Position numbers and translations under genes: made by a program
The notes under the pieces: generated by a model
Told to the model about the DNA's origin: nothing
What the model saw: the letters and a program-made list of their open reading frames with translations, nothing else
The model's database searches: none
Part shown: piece by piece, positions 9,539-19,030 of the stretch
Position numbering within the stretch: the stretch's first letter is position 1
How the letters are laid out: each line of letters starts with the position of its first letter
Origin: a bacterium SCSIO 12827
GTDB lineage: Bacteria; Pseudomonadota; Alphaproteobacteria; Rhodospirillales; Casp-alpha2
Assembly: GCA_024397995.1 (NCBI GenBank)
Contig: CP073746.1
Coordinates: forward strand, 3,780,001 to 3,844,000
Reading direction: 5' to 3'
Length of the DNA stretch: 64,000 bases

Positions 9539-10729
9539 ATGCTGAACCCACGATACGACATGCTGCCGGTCTATCCCTTCGACCGCCTGCGCAACCTTCT
9601 AGACGCCCACGCCCCGGCCCCGAGGCTGGATCCGATTTCTCTCGCCGTCGGCGATCCGACCTTCGATCCACCCCCCGCCATCGCCGAGACCATGGCCGAC
9701 AAGGCCGCGCTTTGGGGCCGCTATCCGCAGACCGACGGGATCCCGGATTTCCGCAAGGCCGTTGCCGGATTCCTCGGCCGCCGCTATGGCCTGGGCCCCG
9801 ACGTGTTGGACCCGGAGCGCCACGTGCTGCCCGTGGTCGGGACCCGCGAGGGCCTGGCCCTGGTCGCCAATCTGGTCGTGCCGCCGCAAAAGGCCGGCCA
9901 GACCCCCCTGGTGGTCATGCCCAATCCCTGTTTCCACACCTATATGGCCGCCGCCGTGTTTTCCGGCGCGGAACGCCGCCACCTGCCGGCGACCGCCGAA
10001 ACCGGCTTCATGCCCGACCTGACCCAGATGACCGAGGCTGATTGGGCGCGCACGGCGCTGTTCTATCTGTGCTCGCCAGGCAATCCGCAGGGCGGCGTGG
10101 CGTCCATGAGCCTGTTGATGGACGTCATCATCCTGGCCCGGCGTCATGATTTCGTGGTGGTCGTCGACGAATGTTACGCGGAAATCTATGACGCCTTTCC
10201 GCCGGCGGGCGCGCTGGAAGCTTCGGCCGGCCTGGACGGCAAATTCACCAACGTGCTGGTGTTTCATTCCCTGTCCAAGCGCTCGTCCGCACCCGGCATG
10301 CGGTCGGGCTTCGTCGCCGGGGACCCGGACCTGATCAAGCGCTATCACATGCTGCGCAACTATCTGGGCGCGCAGATGCCGCACCCCGCCCTCTATGCCT
10401 CGGCCCGGCTGTGGTCCGACGATTCGGACGCTTTTCGCTATCGCACGGCCTATCAGGGCCTGATCAACACGGCGGCGGAGATCATCGGCGACCGTTTCGA
10501 ATTCCGCCGCCCGGCCGGCGGTTTTTTCCTTTGGCTGGATGTGGGAAATGGTGAAGAAGCGGCGCTAAAGCTTTGGAAAGACGCGGCAATCCGTGTTTTG
10601 CCGGGGGCCTATATGAGCGCGGCCCTGGCCGACGGCAGCAACCCCGGGCAGGCCTTTATTCGGGTTGCTCTGGTCCATCAGCAAAAAACCATAGAGACTG
10701 CCTTAAGACGTCTTGTTAAGGTCTTGTAA
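9539..10729 (+). CDS. dapC: Class I/II aminotransferase, DapC-like (succinyldiaminopimelate transaminase)
   Basis: A 396-residue fold-type I PLP enzyme. The Schiff-base lysine is in HSLSKRSSAPGMRSGF, the PLP-phosphate and ring contacts are visible (VDECYAEIYD, SPGNPQGG), and the conserved Arg for the substrate carboxylate is in the C-terminal IRVALV. The N-terminal style (MLPVYPFDRLRNLL followed by ISLAVGDP) is that of proteobacterial DapC, which makes N-succinyl-LL-diaminopimelate for lysine and peptidoglycan. Another aminotransferase specificity remains possible because no other dap gene is adjacent. The ATG at 9539 is used; the longer ORF would start inside the amtB terminator. Confidence 0.75.
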   Translation: MLNPRYDMLPVYPFDRLRNLLDAHAPAPRLDPISLAVGDPTFDPPPAIAETMADKAALWGRYPQTDGIPDFRKAVAGFLGRRYGLGPDVLDPERHVLPVVGTREGLALVANLVVPPQKAGQTPLVVMPNPCFHTYMAAAVFSGAERRHLPATAETGFMPDLTQMTEADWARTALFYLCSPGNPQGGVASMSLLMDVIILARRHDFVVVVDECYAEIYDAFPPAGALEASAGLDGKFTNVLVFHSLSKRSSAPGMRSGFVAGDPDLIKRYHMLRNYLGAQMPHPALYASARLWSDDSDAFRYRTAYQGLINTAAEIIGDRFEFRRPAGGFFLWLDVGNGEEAALKLWKDAAIRVLPGAYMSAALADGSNPGQAFIRVALVHQQKTIETALRRLVKVL

Positions 10730-10753
10730 ACCTTAATAACTTAGAAGCCGCTT

Positions 10754-13186
10754 ATGGCAGCGTCACAACATACCTCCGGCTTGGTCAACCTGTTCCCGCA
10801 AGGGACCGGGGCGTTCGTGCGCCGCCGCCTGGCCGAGGTCACCGGCATGATCCTGATCGCCGCCGGTGCGGCCGCGGGTGTCGCGCTGTTCACCTTTCAT
10901 GCGGGCGATCCGTCCCTGAACACGGCCACGGGGGCCGCGGTCCAGAATCTGCTGGGCCGCCCCGGCGCCGTTACCGCCGACCTGGGCTTGCAGGTCTTCG
11001 GCGTGGTTGCCGGGCTGCTGCCGCTGGTCGCCCTGGCTTGGGGCTGGACCCTGCTGCGTCAGCGCGCGCTTTCGGGCCTGGCCCTGCGCCTGCTGTTTCT
11101 TCTGATCGCCCTGGTCACCCTGACCCTGGCCATGGCGCCCCTCGACCGGCCAGACACCTGGCCGCTTGCCACGGGGTTGGGCGGGATCGTCGGCGGCCTG
11201 GCCTTCGACGGCTTGGCCCGGCTGCTGGTCCAGGTGCCCGTCGCCCTGCCCGGCGAATGGCTGGGCAGCGCCGCCGCCGTCATCGGCACCTTGTCCTTCA
11301 TCTGCGCCCTGGGCTTTTCCCGGCGCGACTGGTTGACCGGGCTGCGCGCCCTGGCCGGCGCCGTTATCGGCACCTTCCTGGGGCTGCGTGCCGGCGTGCT
11401 TTGGACCACCGACACATTCCGCCGGGTGCGCAGCGCCGACCCCCTCGACCTGGACGGGCCGATCGCCGCCGACGTCCTGGATGACATTGATCCCATCGCG
11501 CCGGCCGAAATGCCCGCCCGGCGCGAACGCGCCTCGGTCGACAGCACCACCAAGGACAGCAAGAAGAGCCTGATCGCCCGCGCCCGCGACCGCAAGGCCG
11601 CGAAATCGAAGAAGGCGCTGATCGAACCGCCCGCCGCCAAGCCCAAGGAATCCAAGGCCGCCAACCGCCAGCGTTCCCTCGATCTCGGCGGCGACGGCAC
11701 CTACCGGACGCCGACCCTGGACCTTTTGGGCGGACCCGACGTGATCCAGGGCCCGGCCCATGATCCGGACAAGCTGGCCCAGAACGCGCAGTATCTGGCC
11801 TCGGTCCTCGACGATTTCGGCGTCAAGGGCGAGATCGTCAAGGTCCGCCCCGGCCCCGTGGTCACCCTGTACGAGCTGGAGCCCGCCCCCGGCACCAAAA
11901 CATCGCGCGTGGTCGGCCTGTCCGACGACATCGCGCGCTCCATGTCGGCGATCAGCGTGCGCATCGCCGTGGTTCCGGGGCGCAGCGTGATCGGCATCGA
12001 ACTGCCCAACGCCGACCGGGAATCGGTTTACCTGCGCGAACTTCTCGCCTCGCAGACCTTCGAGAGGACCAAGGCCAAACTGCCGCTGACGCTTGGCAAG
12101 GACATCGGCGGTGGGCCGATCATCGCCGACCTTGCGACCATGCCGCACCTGTTGATCGCGGGCACCACCGGATCGGGCAAATCCGTCGGCATGAACGCCA
12201 TGGTCCTGTCGCTGCTATACCGCCTGTCGCCCGAACAATGCCGCTTCATCATGATCGACCCCAAGATGCTGGAACTGTCGGTCTACGAAGGCATTCCGCA
12301 CCTGTTGACCCCGGTCGTTACGGACCCGAAAAAAGCCGTCGTGGCCCTTAAATGGACCGTGCGCGAGATGGAAGAACGCTATCGCGCCATGTCGCAACTG
12401 GGTGTGCGCAACATCGAGGGCTATAATGCGCGGCTTCTGGAGGCCAAGAAAAAGGGAGAAGTGCTGTCGCGCCGGGTGCAGACCGGGTTCGACGCCGAAG
12501 GCCGGCCCGTGTTCGAGGACCAGGCGCTGGGCACCGACCCCCTGCCCTTCATCGTCGTCGTGGTCGACGAAATGGCCGACCTGATGCTGGTTGCCGGCAA
12601 GGACGTCGAGGCCTCGATCCAGCGCCTGGCGCAGATGGCGCGGGCCGCCGGCATCCACATCATGATGGCGACCCAGCGCCCGTCCGTCGATGTCATCACC
12701 GGCACCATCAAGGCCAACTTCCCGACCCGCATTTCCTTCCAGGTCACGTCGAAGATCGACAGCCGCACCATCCTGGGCGAACAGGGGGCTGAACAACTGC
12801 TTGGCCGTGGCGATATGCTGTACATGGCCGGCGGCGGGCGCATCACCCGCGTGCACGGACCCTTCGTGTCCGATGAAGAGGTCGAACAGGTCGTCAGCCA
12901 CCTGAAATCCCAGGGCACGCCCGAATATATCGAGGACGTCACCCGTGACGATGAGAACAGCACCTTCGGCGACAGCGGCGGCGGGAATGATTCCGGCGAC
13001 GCGCTGTACGATCAGGCCGTCGCCCTCGTGGCCCGCGAAGGCAAGGCGTCGACCAGCTTCGTGCAGCGCCATCTTCAGATCGGCTACAACCGCGCGGCCC
13101 GCCTGATCGAACGCATGGAGGAACAGGGCGTCGTCAGCCCCGCCGACCGCGTCGGCCGCCGCGAGGTTCTGGTCGGGAATCATTAA
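10754..13186 (+). CDS. ftsK: DNA translocase FtsK
   Basis: An 810-residue cell-division DNA pump that clears and aligns chromosome termini at the septum. Four or so hydrophobic segments in the first 220 residues anchor it in the membrane. A short charged linker (about 230-310, rich in Lys and Ala) follows, then the motor: Walker A GTTGSGKS near residue 470, Walker [14 protein letters not shown], and the [12 protein letters not shown] segment. The last 65 residues are the winged-helix gamma domain that reads KOPS sites and contacts XerD ([17 protein letters not shown] onward). The linker is short compared with E. coli FtsK, as is common in alphaproteobacteria. lolA follows closely on the same strand. 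Confidence 0.95.
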   Translation: MAASQHTSGLVNLFPQGTGAFVRRRLAEVTGMILIAAGAAAGVALFTFHAGDPSLNTATGAAVQNLLGRPGAVTADLGLQVFGVVAGLLPLVALAWGWTLLRQRALSGLALRLLFLLIALVTLTLAMAPLDRPDTWPLATGLGGIVGGLAFDGLARLLVQVPVALPGEWLGSAAAVIGTLSFICALGFSRRDWLTGLRALAGAVIGTFLGLRAGVLWTTDTFRRVRSADPLDLDGPIAADVLDDIDPIAPAEMPARRERASVDSTTKDSKKSLIARARDRKAAKSKKALIEPPAAKPKESKAANRQRSLDLGGDGTYRTPTLDLLGGPDVIQGPAHDPDKLAQNAQYLASVLDDFGVKGEIVKVRPGPVVTLYELEPAPGTKTSRVVGLSDDIARSMSAISVRIAVVPGRSVIGIELPNADRESVYLRELLASQTFERTKAKLPLTLGKDIGGGPIIADLATMPHLLIAGTTGSGKSVGMNAMVLSLLYRLSPEQCRFIMIDPKMLELSVYEGIPHLLTPVVTDPKKAVVALKWTVREMEERYRAMSQLGVRNIEGYNARLLEAKKKGEVLSRRVQTGFDAEGRPVFEDQALGTDPLPFIVVVVDEMADLMLVAGKDVEASIQRLAQMARAAGIHIMMATQRPSVDVITGTIKANFPTRISFQVTSKIDSRTILGEQGAEQLLGRGDMLYMAGGGRITRVHGPFVSDEEVEQVVSHLKSQGTPEYIEDVTRDDENSTFGDSGGGNDSGDALYDQAVALVAREGKASTSFVQRHLQIGYNRAARLIERMEEQGVVSPADRVGRREVLVGNH

Positions 13187-13237
13187 ACCGTCGTCATGGC
13201 GCTTTACCCCGCCCGTCCCCCAGCCTACATAACCCCC

Positions 13238-13897
13238 ATGATCATCCGTTTCACCCGTGCCGTTGCAGCGGCGGCGTTCGCCCTGGTTCTGTGTCTTGCC
13301 CCTGATTCCGCCGGGGCGGTCGAGGGCGATCCCCGCGAAATCACCCTGAACGCCAAGCAGCAAAGCCTGGTGCGCCGGATCGAGAGCTATCTCAACGGCA
13401 TCACCACCCTGCAATCGACGTTCTTTCAACAGGCTTCGACCAACGAGTTCGCGGAAGGCCAGATCTTCCTGTCCCGGCCGGGCAAGATGCGGATCGAGTA
13501 CAAGGCGCCCAATCCGATACTCATCGTCGCCACCGGCGAGTTTCTCAGTTACATCGACAAGGAACTGAAGAACGTCACCCATATCCCCGTCGAGGACACC
13601 CCGGCGGCCTTCCTGTTGAACGGAAACATCCGCTTCGATCCCAAACGCGTCGCCTTTTACGAAGCCGCGGAAGAAGACGGCGCCGTGTTCCTGACCGTGG
13701 GCGAGCGCGCCGACCCCTTCGCCGGGCGCCTGACGCTGATCTTCCGCACCAATCCGATGTCTTTGCGTAAATGGTCCGTGGTCGATACCCAGGGCACGAT
13801 TACCGACATCGTGTTGACCGACCCTTTCTACGGCGGCCAGATCGACCCCAAGCTGTTCACCGTGCCCGAGTTCGAGCAGACCCGCAGCGGCGATTAG
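13238..13897 (+). CDS. lolA: Outer-membrane lipoprotein carrier protein LolA
   Basis: A 219-residue periplasmic chaperone that ferries lipoproteins from the LolCDE exporter to the outer membrane. A signal peptide covers residues 1-27 (MIIRFTRAVAAAAFALVLCL, ending SAGA). The mature part has the expected half-barrel strands: LQSTFFQQ, GQIFLSRPGKMRIEYKAPNP and the TDIVLTDPFYGG end. The ftsK-lolA-xthA order seen here is common in alphaproteobacteria and supports the call. ATG 13238 gives a standard signal peptide; an in-frame ATG at 13196 would add 14 residues. Confidence 0.85.
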   Translation: MIIRFTRAVAAAAFALVLCLAPDSAGAVEGDPREITLNAKQQSLVRRIESYLNGITTLQSTFFQQASTNEFAEGQIFLSRPGKMRIEYKAPNPILIVATGEFLSYIDKELKNVTHIPVEDTPAAFLLNGNIRFDPKRVAFYEAAEEDGAVFLTVGERADPFAGRLTLIFRTNPMSLRKWSVVDTQGTITDIVLTDPFYGGQIDPKLFTVPEFEQTRSGD

Positions 13898-13910
13898 CAA
13901 GGGTCCGCGC

Positions 13911-13935
13911 CAGATATGCGCAAAATGCATATCTG
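13911..13935. repeat. Inverted repeat just downstream of lolA
   Basis: CAGATATGC and GCATATCTG form a perfect 9-bp stem around a 7-nt loop, 14 bp after the lolA stop. There is no T-run after it, so it is not a standard intrinsic terminator; it could be an mRNA 3'-end stabiliser or a protein site. Confidence 0.5.
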
Positions 13936-14074
13936 ATGGCAAAAAAATGCCCCTGGTACGCAGCGCCATTCCGTCCCATATGGAGTCATACAGCGCGGCC
14001 AATGATGCCGCGCCGTCGGGTGGCGCGCCCCCCTCGCCAGCCCGACAGCTCCCTAAGATGGAGTTGAAGCGCCC

Positions 14075-14296
14075 GGCCCCTCCCCCGCCGGGCGCTTCTC
14101 TTTTGCGCAGACCGATGAATGGGGAGGGGCCTTCTTTCATTTGCTAAAGTAAATCCCATGGGATTTGCGGCCCTCCCCCGCCGGGCGCTTCTCTTTTGGG
14201 CAGACCGATGAATGGGGAGGGGCCTTCTTTCATTTGCTAAAGCAAATCCCATGGGATTTGCGGCCCCTCCCCCGCCGGGCGCTTCTCTTTTGCGCA
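14075..14296. repeat. Intergenic tandem repeat, two 93-94-bp units plus a 35-bp partial copy
   Basis: Units at 14075-14168 and 14169-14261 are nearly identical, followed by a partial third copy at 14262-14296. Each unit opens with GGCCCCTCCCC-type sequence that can pair with GGGGAGGGGCC about 45 bp later, making a large hairpin. Each full unit ends in a second palindrome; in unit 2 it is the perfect 20-mer GCAAATCCCATGGGATTTGC at 14242-14261. The whole 448-bp lolA-xthA gap (13898-14345) holds this element and the hairpin at 13911, and no gene that I can support. It looks like a palindromic intergenic repeat family (REP/BIME-like). Confidence 0.85.
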
Positions 14297-14345
14297 TAAA
14301 GCCCGCGCCCCTTGCCCCTCCGTCTGATCCCCGCTACCAGGGGCC

Positions 14346-15170
14346 ATGCCTTTCACCGTCGCCACCTGGAACGTGAATTCCGTGCGCAAGCGCCTGGACC
14401 AGGTCGCGCGCCTGGCCGCCGACACGGCGATCGATGTGCTGTGCCTGCAGGAAACCAAGGTCGTCAACGAGCTGTTTCCCGTGGACGCCATCACCGACAT
14501 GGGCTTTCCCCATCAGGCCATCGCCGGCATGAAGGGCTATAACGGCGTCGCCATCCTGTCGCGCCGTCCCTTGAGCGACGTGCGCATCGAACCCTGGTTG
14601 GGCCGCGACGATTGCCGACATATCCATGCCAAGGTCGAAACCGGCGTCGGGCCGGTCGAGGTCCACAGCCTTTATGTCCCCGCCGGCGGCGACGATCCGG
14701 ACCCGGAGGCCAACCCCAAATTCGCGCATAAGCTGGCGTTCCTCGACGCGCTCGCCCCTTTTCTTGCGGAGCGCGCGGCAGCCAGCCGGCCCGTGGTGCT
14801 GACCGGCGATTTCAACGTGGCACCCTTGGAAACGGACGTGTGGTCGCACGATCAGCTAAAACGGGTGATCACCCACACCCCCATTGAACGCGATAAACTG
14901 ATGGGCATGTTGGAGGGCGGCGCGAAAAGCGTCGAGGGCTGGACCGACGCCCTGCGCCGTTTCGTGCCCGCGGACGAGAAGGTCTTCACCTGGTGGAGCT
15001 ACCGTGCCGCCGATTGGCGCGCCGCCGACAAAGGCCGGCGCCTCGACCATATCTGGGTCAACGCGGCCCTGGCCCCGGCGCTCAGCTTCGCCGCCGTGCA
15101 CGACACGGCCCGCGATTGGCCGGAACCATCGGACCATGCCCCCGTGCGCGTGGTGTTCGAGATCCCCTGA
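14346..15170 (+). CDS. xthA: Exodeoxyribonuclease III
   Basis: A 274-residue AP endonuclease / 3'-5' exonuclease of base-excision repair. Landmarks of the EEP fold: ATWNVNSVRKR at the start, LCLQETKV with the metal-binding Glu, VHSLYVPAGG, the TGDFNVAP Asp/Asn pair, and the C-terminal RLDHIWV and SDHAPV with the catalytic Asp-His. Length is typical. It stands alone between the repeat element and the histidine kinase gene. Confidence 0.93.
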   Translation: MPFTVATWNVNSVRKRLDQVARLAADTAIDVLCLQETKVVNELFPVDAITDMGFPHQAIAGMKGYNGVAILSRRPLSDVRIEPWLGRDDCRHIHAKVETGVGPVEVHSLYVPAGGDDPDPEANPKFAHKLAFLDALAPFLAERAAASRPVVLTGDFNVAPLETDVWSHDQLKRVITHTPIERDKLMGMLEGGAKSVEGWTDALRRFVPADEKVFTWWSYRAADWRAADKGRRLDHIWVNAALAPALSFAAVHDTARDWPEPSDHAPVRVVFEIP

Positions 15171-15439
15171 GAGGGCTCCGGATCAGCACGATCCTCACGA
15201 GACTATGGACAGAGGTGCCTGTCGTGCCTTTAATAATTCACGGATAAAAACCAACCCGCCACCGGGGGGCAGCGGGGACCAGCCATTGGATCGGGCAGCG
15301 TCGCCAGGGATTCAACGGCCAATATCTGGAGACGACGCTGCTGCCCCCCGTCCGCATAACAATCATCTACATCCTGTTCGGATCCTTATGGATCCTGTTT
15401 TCGGACGCCACCCTGCACGCCCTGGTCAACGACCCGGAG
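15171..15439. other. Gap between xthA and the annotated histidine kinase start
   Basis: The right part (about 15338-15439) is probably coding: in frame with the kinase it reads PPVRITIIYILFGSLWILFS, a transmembrane segment, but no ATG, GTG or TTG opens it. The left part (15171-15337) shows no gene or clear signal. Confidence 0.5.
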
Positions 15440-16318
15440 GTGGCAAGCCGACTGCAGACAGTGAAGGGCTGGTTCTATGTGCTGGTGACGGGGGCACTGG
15501 TGTTCTGGCTGACCCGCGTCCTGTCCGCATCGCTTGAGACGGAAAACCGAGAACGACGGCGGGCCGAGGCCGAATTACGGGAAGCCCTGGAAGGGGCGGA
15601 GCAGGCAAGCCGGGCGAAAACCGAGTTCCTGGCGACCATGAGCCACGAGTTCCGCACCCCGCTGAACGCCATTCTCGGGTTTTCCGATATCCTGCGGGCC
15701 CAGTATATGGGGCCGCTCGGGTCACCCAAGTACACGGAATACGTCAACGACATCTATCAAAGCGGCGCCATCATGCTGGCCCTCGTCAACGACATCCTGG
15801 ACATCGCCGAGATCGAGGCCGGTAAACGGCCGATTCACCGCATCGAGATCGCCCTGAAGCCGTTGGCCGACATTTGCCTGAAATCCTTCCAGCCGCAGGC
15901 GGAAGAGAAAGCCATCACGCTCACCCTCGACATTACCGACGACGCCTTGCGTCTTTATGCCGACCAAATCTGCGCCATTCAGATCATCTCCAATCTGGTG
16001 GCCAACGCCATCAAGTACACGGCCAAGGGCGGGACGGTCTCTCTCTTCGCGGCACCGGCACCTGACGGCGGCACGACCTTCACCGTGCGCGACAACGGCA
16101 TCGGCATTCCTCCGGATAAGCTACCGACAATCGCCGAACCCTTTTCCCAAGTGGTCGCCAATCCCCATCACGCCCGTGACGGCAAGGGGCTGGGCCTGGG
16201 CATCGTCAAGTCCCTGGTCGATGCGCATGGCGGTGAACTCGACATCGACAGCGCCGTCGATATCGGCACAACTGTGACGGTGCACTTCCCGCCGCCCTTG
16301 GAGTCACTGAAAAACTAG
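15440..16318 (+). CDS. Membrane sensor histidine kinase (start probably further upstream)
   Basis: From the first standard start (GTG 15440) the protein has 292 residues: one membrane helix (about 10-28), a coiled segment, a HisKA domain with the phosphorylated His at 69 (MSHEFRTPLNAILGF), and a HATPase domain with N-box NLVANAIKYT, G1 DNGIGIP and G2 GKGLGLGIV. The reading frame stays open upstream to 15248 and encodes a first membrane helix. With the helix at 10-28 this makes the two-helix N-terminus common in PAS/His kinases. A non-standard start such as CTG 15338, preceded by TGGAG, would capture it. The partner response regulator is unknown; the regulator at 16940 is the nearest. Confidence 0.8.
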   Translation: MASRLQTVKGWFYVLVTGALVFWLTRVLSASLETENRERRRAEAELREALEGAEQASRAKTEFLATMSHEFRTPLNAILGFSDILRAQYMGPLGSPKYTEYVNDIYQSGAIMLALVNDILDIAEIEAGKRPIHRIEIALKPLADICLKSFQPQAEEKAITLTLDITDDALRLYADQICAIQIISNLVANAIKYTAKGGTVSLFAAPAPDGGTTFTVRDNGIGIPPDKLPTIAEPFSQVVANPHHARDGKGLGLGIVKSLVDAHGGELDIDSAVDIGTTVTVHFPPPLESLKN

Positions 16319-16390
16319 TCCTTGGTCGATTTCCCAATCTCTGGAATGATCGTCAGTGGTGGGGGCCTGTTGACCGGCGAAGGTAGAAAC

Positions 16391-16921
16391 ATGGCCCAGG
16401 ACTTTACAAGTCGCGAAGTGTCGATCCGTGATGTGCTGGAAACCGGCTGCGGCCTGATTTACCGCTACTGGGATGGCCGACGCGGCGGCCGCTTCGCCCC
16501 GACCTGGGGTGATTTCCGCCTCATCGACCTGGCCGGCCATATCATTCCCTACATACGCGTCGCCGACGTCATCGACGGCGGCCGCGACTTCAAGTATCGG
16601 TTCTGGGGAACGGGCTTGGGCGCCGTGCGCGCCCTCGACCGCACGGGCGTGCACCTATCCGAGGTCGACAGCCCCCGCACGAAGACGGCGCTTGCCGAAT
16701 TCCGGCGCATCGTTTCGGAAAAAGCCTGCCTTGCCTTCGTTTATCAGGCCCAAGGCGGCATAATAGACCGGCGCAGCCTGCACGCGCCCAGCATCCGCCT
16801 GCCCCTGTCGTCCGACGGCCAGGCCGTGGACAAGATCGTCTGCTATACGGATTTCGATATCGATGCCCACGCGTGGCGCCGCTTCTTCGAGAAAAGCGCC
16901 GAGAGCCCCCGCGATCGATAA
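16391..16921 (+). CDS. PAS-domain protein (PAS_5-like)
   Basis: A 176-residue cytosolic protein. Its middle resembles the stand-alone PAS_5-type proteins common in Rhodospirillales (WDGRRGGRFAPTWGDFRLID, then FKYRFWGTGLGAV and a glycine-rich LDRTGVHLSEV). No output domain follows the PAS fold. It lies 72 bp after the histidine kinase and may act with it, but that is only positional. ATG 16391 is used because GAAGGT precedes it by 6 nt; longer in-frame forms begin at TTG 16322 or ATG 16348. Confidence 0.65.
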   Translation: MAQDFTSREVSIRDVLETGCGLIYRYWDGRRGGRFAPTWGDFRLIDLAGHIIPYIRVADVIDGGRDFKYRFWGTGLGAVRALDRTGVHLSEVDSPRTKTALAEFRRIVSEKACLAFVYQAQGGIIDRRSLHAPSIRLPLSSDGQAVDKIVCYTDFDIDAHAWRRFFEKSAESPRDR

Positions 16922-16939
16922 ATTGTTGTTTTGTTACGA

Positions 16940-17629
16940 TTACGGAACAAGACGATAGCCGCCTGGTTCGGTGACCAACAGGCGGGCGTTCGACGGATCG
17001 CTTTCGATCTTCTGGCGCAGGCGATAAACGTGGGTTTCCAGGGTGTGGGTCGTAACCCCGGCGTTATAGCCCCAGACCTCGCCCAGCAGGATATCGCGGC
17101 CCACAACCTTGTCACCGGCCCGGTAGAGATACTTCAGGATCGCCGTTTCCTTATCGGTCAGGCGCACTTTCTTATCCGTGGCCGTTTCCACCAGCATTTT
17201 GTTCGCGGGTTGGAACGAATATTGCCCGATGGCGAACACGGCGTCGTCCGACCGTTCGTGCTGGCGGATATGGGCGCGCAGACGGGCCAGCAGGACACCC
17301 AACCGGAACGGCTTGGTAACATAATCGTTGGCGCCGGCGTCCAGGCCCAGAATGGTGTCGGCATCCGTGTCGGCACCCGTCAACATGATGATCGGCGAGG
17401 TTACGCCGTTGCGCCGCATCAGGCGGCAGACCTCACGGCCATCCATGTCAGGCAGCCCAACGTCCAGAATGATGACGTCAAAGCGGTCTTCCTTGGCCGT
17501 TTTCAGGGCCTCGGCCCCGCTGGTGCAGGTCACGCTTTTGAATTCCTCATGAAGCTGCAGCTGTTCGCACAGCGTTTCCAGGAATTCAGCGTCGTCATCG
17601 ACGATCAGAATTTGCTTGCCGTTGGTCAT
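16940..17629 (-). CDS. OmpR-family response regulator (CenR-like)
   Basis: A 229-residue two-domain regulator. The receiver has the acidic pocket (VDDDAE), the phospho-acceptor Asp56 (VIILDVGLPDMDG), a Thr in MLTGADTD and the Lys of NDYVTKPFR. A winged-helix DNA-binding domain follows (LTDKETAILKYLYRAGD, GYNAGVTTHTLETHVYRLRQ). The C-terminal half strongly resembles CenR, the cell-envelope regulator of alphaproteobacteria, as I remember it; this is from memory and not a search. It is convergent with the PAS gene (18-bp gap), so it is not in the kinase's operon. Confidence 0.85.
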   Translation of the reverse strand: MTNGKQILIVDDDAEFLETLCEQLQLHEEFKSVTCTSGAEALKTAKEDRFDVIILDVGLPDMDGREVCRLMRRNGVTSPIIMLTGADTDADTILGLDAGANDYVTKPFRLGVLLARLRAHIRQHERSDDAVFAIGQYSFQPANKMLVETATDKKVRLTDKETAILKYLYRAGDKVVGRDILLGEVWGYNAGVTTHTLETHVYRLRQKIESDPSNARLLVTEPGGYRLVP

Positions 17630-17811
17630 GGCGATAATCGATCCCCCCTTTGAATTCGGGAATTTCCGGCGATTTTCCTTGCCCGCGTCATCCGGTCAAT
17701 GACAAGGAACGGAAAATTCACCATATTGGGTCCACAATATTGTGCGCCTGAGTGCCCGGCAACCGCGGCGTAATTATGGCACGAACTCATGTAACGACGG
17801 CCGCTTAAGAC

Positions 17812-19002
17812 ATGACCGAGCGAAATTCACCCCCCGCGCCTTCGCGCACCCTGGACCTGGACCGCCGCGACGCACCTGCGACGCGGGAGCCGCGCGCCCA
17901 GAAAGCGGTCGACCGGGCCGCCGGCGAACTGCGCCGCGGCCGCCCCGTGGTCACCGGCGACGGCGACGGACGCCGGCTGGTGCTGCTGGGCGCGGAACAT
18001 GTGGATGCCCGCCGCCTTGCCGACATGAAGGCCCTGATCGGCGCCGAGCCCGAGCTGGCGGTGACCGCCAGGCGTGCCGCCGTGCTGGGCCTGCCGGCGC
18101 CGCCAAGCAACGTCGTCGTGCTGTCCCGCGCGGGCGGCCTGGACCCGGACTTGGTGACGCGGCTGGCCGACCCCTTGTTCGACGGCGGCACGGGCGGCCC
18201 CCTGCCCGATCTCGCCCCCCGCGCGGCGGAACGTTTCGATGCCTGGTCGGCGGCGGTCACCCTGACCAAAATCGCGCGGCTGTTGCCGGCGGCCCTGACC
18301 GGGGTCATCTCATTCGACGGCGACCTGGAAAACTGGGCCAAGCGCCACGACCTGATGTTCGTCGACGCCGGCGACGTGTTCCGCCAACGCCTGGACGAAG
18401 CCCGCACGTTGACCGAGGTCGGCGCCGCGCGTATCCCCCTTGCCGTCGCCCAGGAACCGGGCGTCGAGGCCAAGGTCCATGCCTTCCGCCCCGCCGACGG
18501 GGCGCTGGAGCACCTGGCCATCGTCATCGGCGACCCCAAACCGGGGATGCCCGTGCTGACCCGGGTGCATTCCGAATGCTTCACCGGCGACCTGCTGGGC
18601 AGTCTGCGTTGCGATTGCGGCGACCAGCTGAAGGGCGCCATCGCCGAGATCGCCGCCGCCGGCAGCGGTATTCTGTTGTATCTGGCGCAGGAAGGCCGCG
18701 GCATCGGTCTCGTCAACAAACTGCGCGCTTACGAGCTGCAGGACCGCGGGTTCGACACCATTGACGCCAACGAGCAGCTCGGTTTCGACGCGGACGAGCG
18801 GGTGTATCTGCCGGCGGCGCAGATGTTGCGCCTGCTGGGCTTCGGCGCGGTGCGGCTGTTGACCAACAACCCGGAAAAGGTCGCGGCCCTGGAACGCGGC
18901 GGCATCACCGTCGCCGAGCGTGTCCCCCACGCCTTTCCGTCCAATGAACACAACGAAAGCTACCTGCGCACCAAGGCCAGCCGCGCCGGGCATTTGTTTT
19001 AA
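17812..19002 (+). CDS. ribA: GTP cyclohydrolase II (riboflavin biosynthesis)
   Basis: A 396-residue protein. The C-terminal 200 residues are a complete RibA domain: the zinc cysteines in HSECFTGDLLGSLRCDCGDQL's HSEC...CDC segment, the catalytic EGRGIGL, and the TNNPEKVAAL GTP-binding end. RibA opens GTP to the pyrimidine precursor of riboflavin. The N-terminal 190 residues are a divergent domain seen on many alphaproteobacterial RibA proteins that lacks the acidic DHBP-synthase motifs, so it is not a working RibB. The gene is alone, away from other rib genes, and is followed by a repeat-filled gap. Confidence 0.9.
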   Translation: MTERNSPPAPSRTLDLDRRDAPATREPRAQKAVDRAAGELRRGRPVVTGDGDGRRLVLLGAEHVDARRLADMKALIGAEPELAVTARRAAVLGLPAPPSNVVVLSRAGGLDPDLVTRLADPLFDGGTGGPLPDLAPRAAERFDAWSAAVTLTKIARLLPAALTGVISFDGDLENWAKRHDLMFVDAGDVFRQRLDEARTLTEVGAARIPLAVAQEPGVEAKVHAFRPADGALEHLAIVIGDPKPGMPVLTRVHSECFTGDLLGSLRCDCGDQLKGAIAEIAAAGSGILLYLAQEGRGIGLVNKLRAYELQDRGFDTIDANEQLGFDADERVYLPAAQMLRLLGFGAVRLLTNNPEKVAALERGGITVAERVPHAFPSNEHNESYLRTKASRAGHLF

Positions 19003-19030
19003 GCCCCCCGTTGCGCCAGGCGCAGCTGCG

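Noticed and set aside
12215-14140. A 641-codon minus-strand frame across ftsK, lolA and the repeat
   Set aside because: It runs antisense to two clear genes and its start lies in the intergenic repeat.
13986-14297. Repeat-encoded peptide with two copies of an Arg/Pro-rich motif
   Set aside because: The frame follows the tandem DNA repeat and has no independent sign of coding.
17723-17740. ATATTG-N6-CAATAT inverted repeat between the response regulator and ribA
   Set aside because: Short arms and AT-rich; could be an operator but is not distinguishable from chance.
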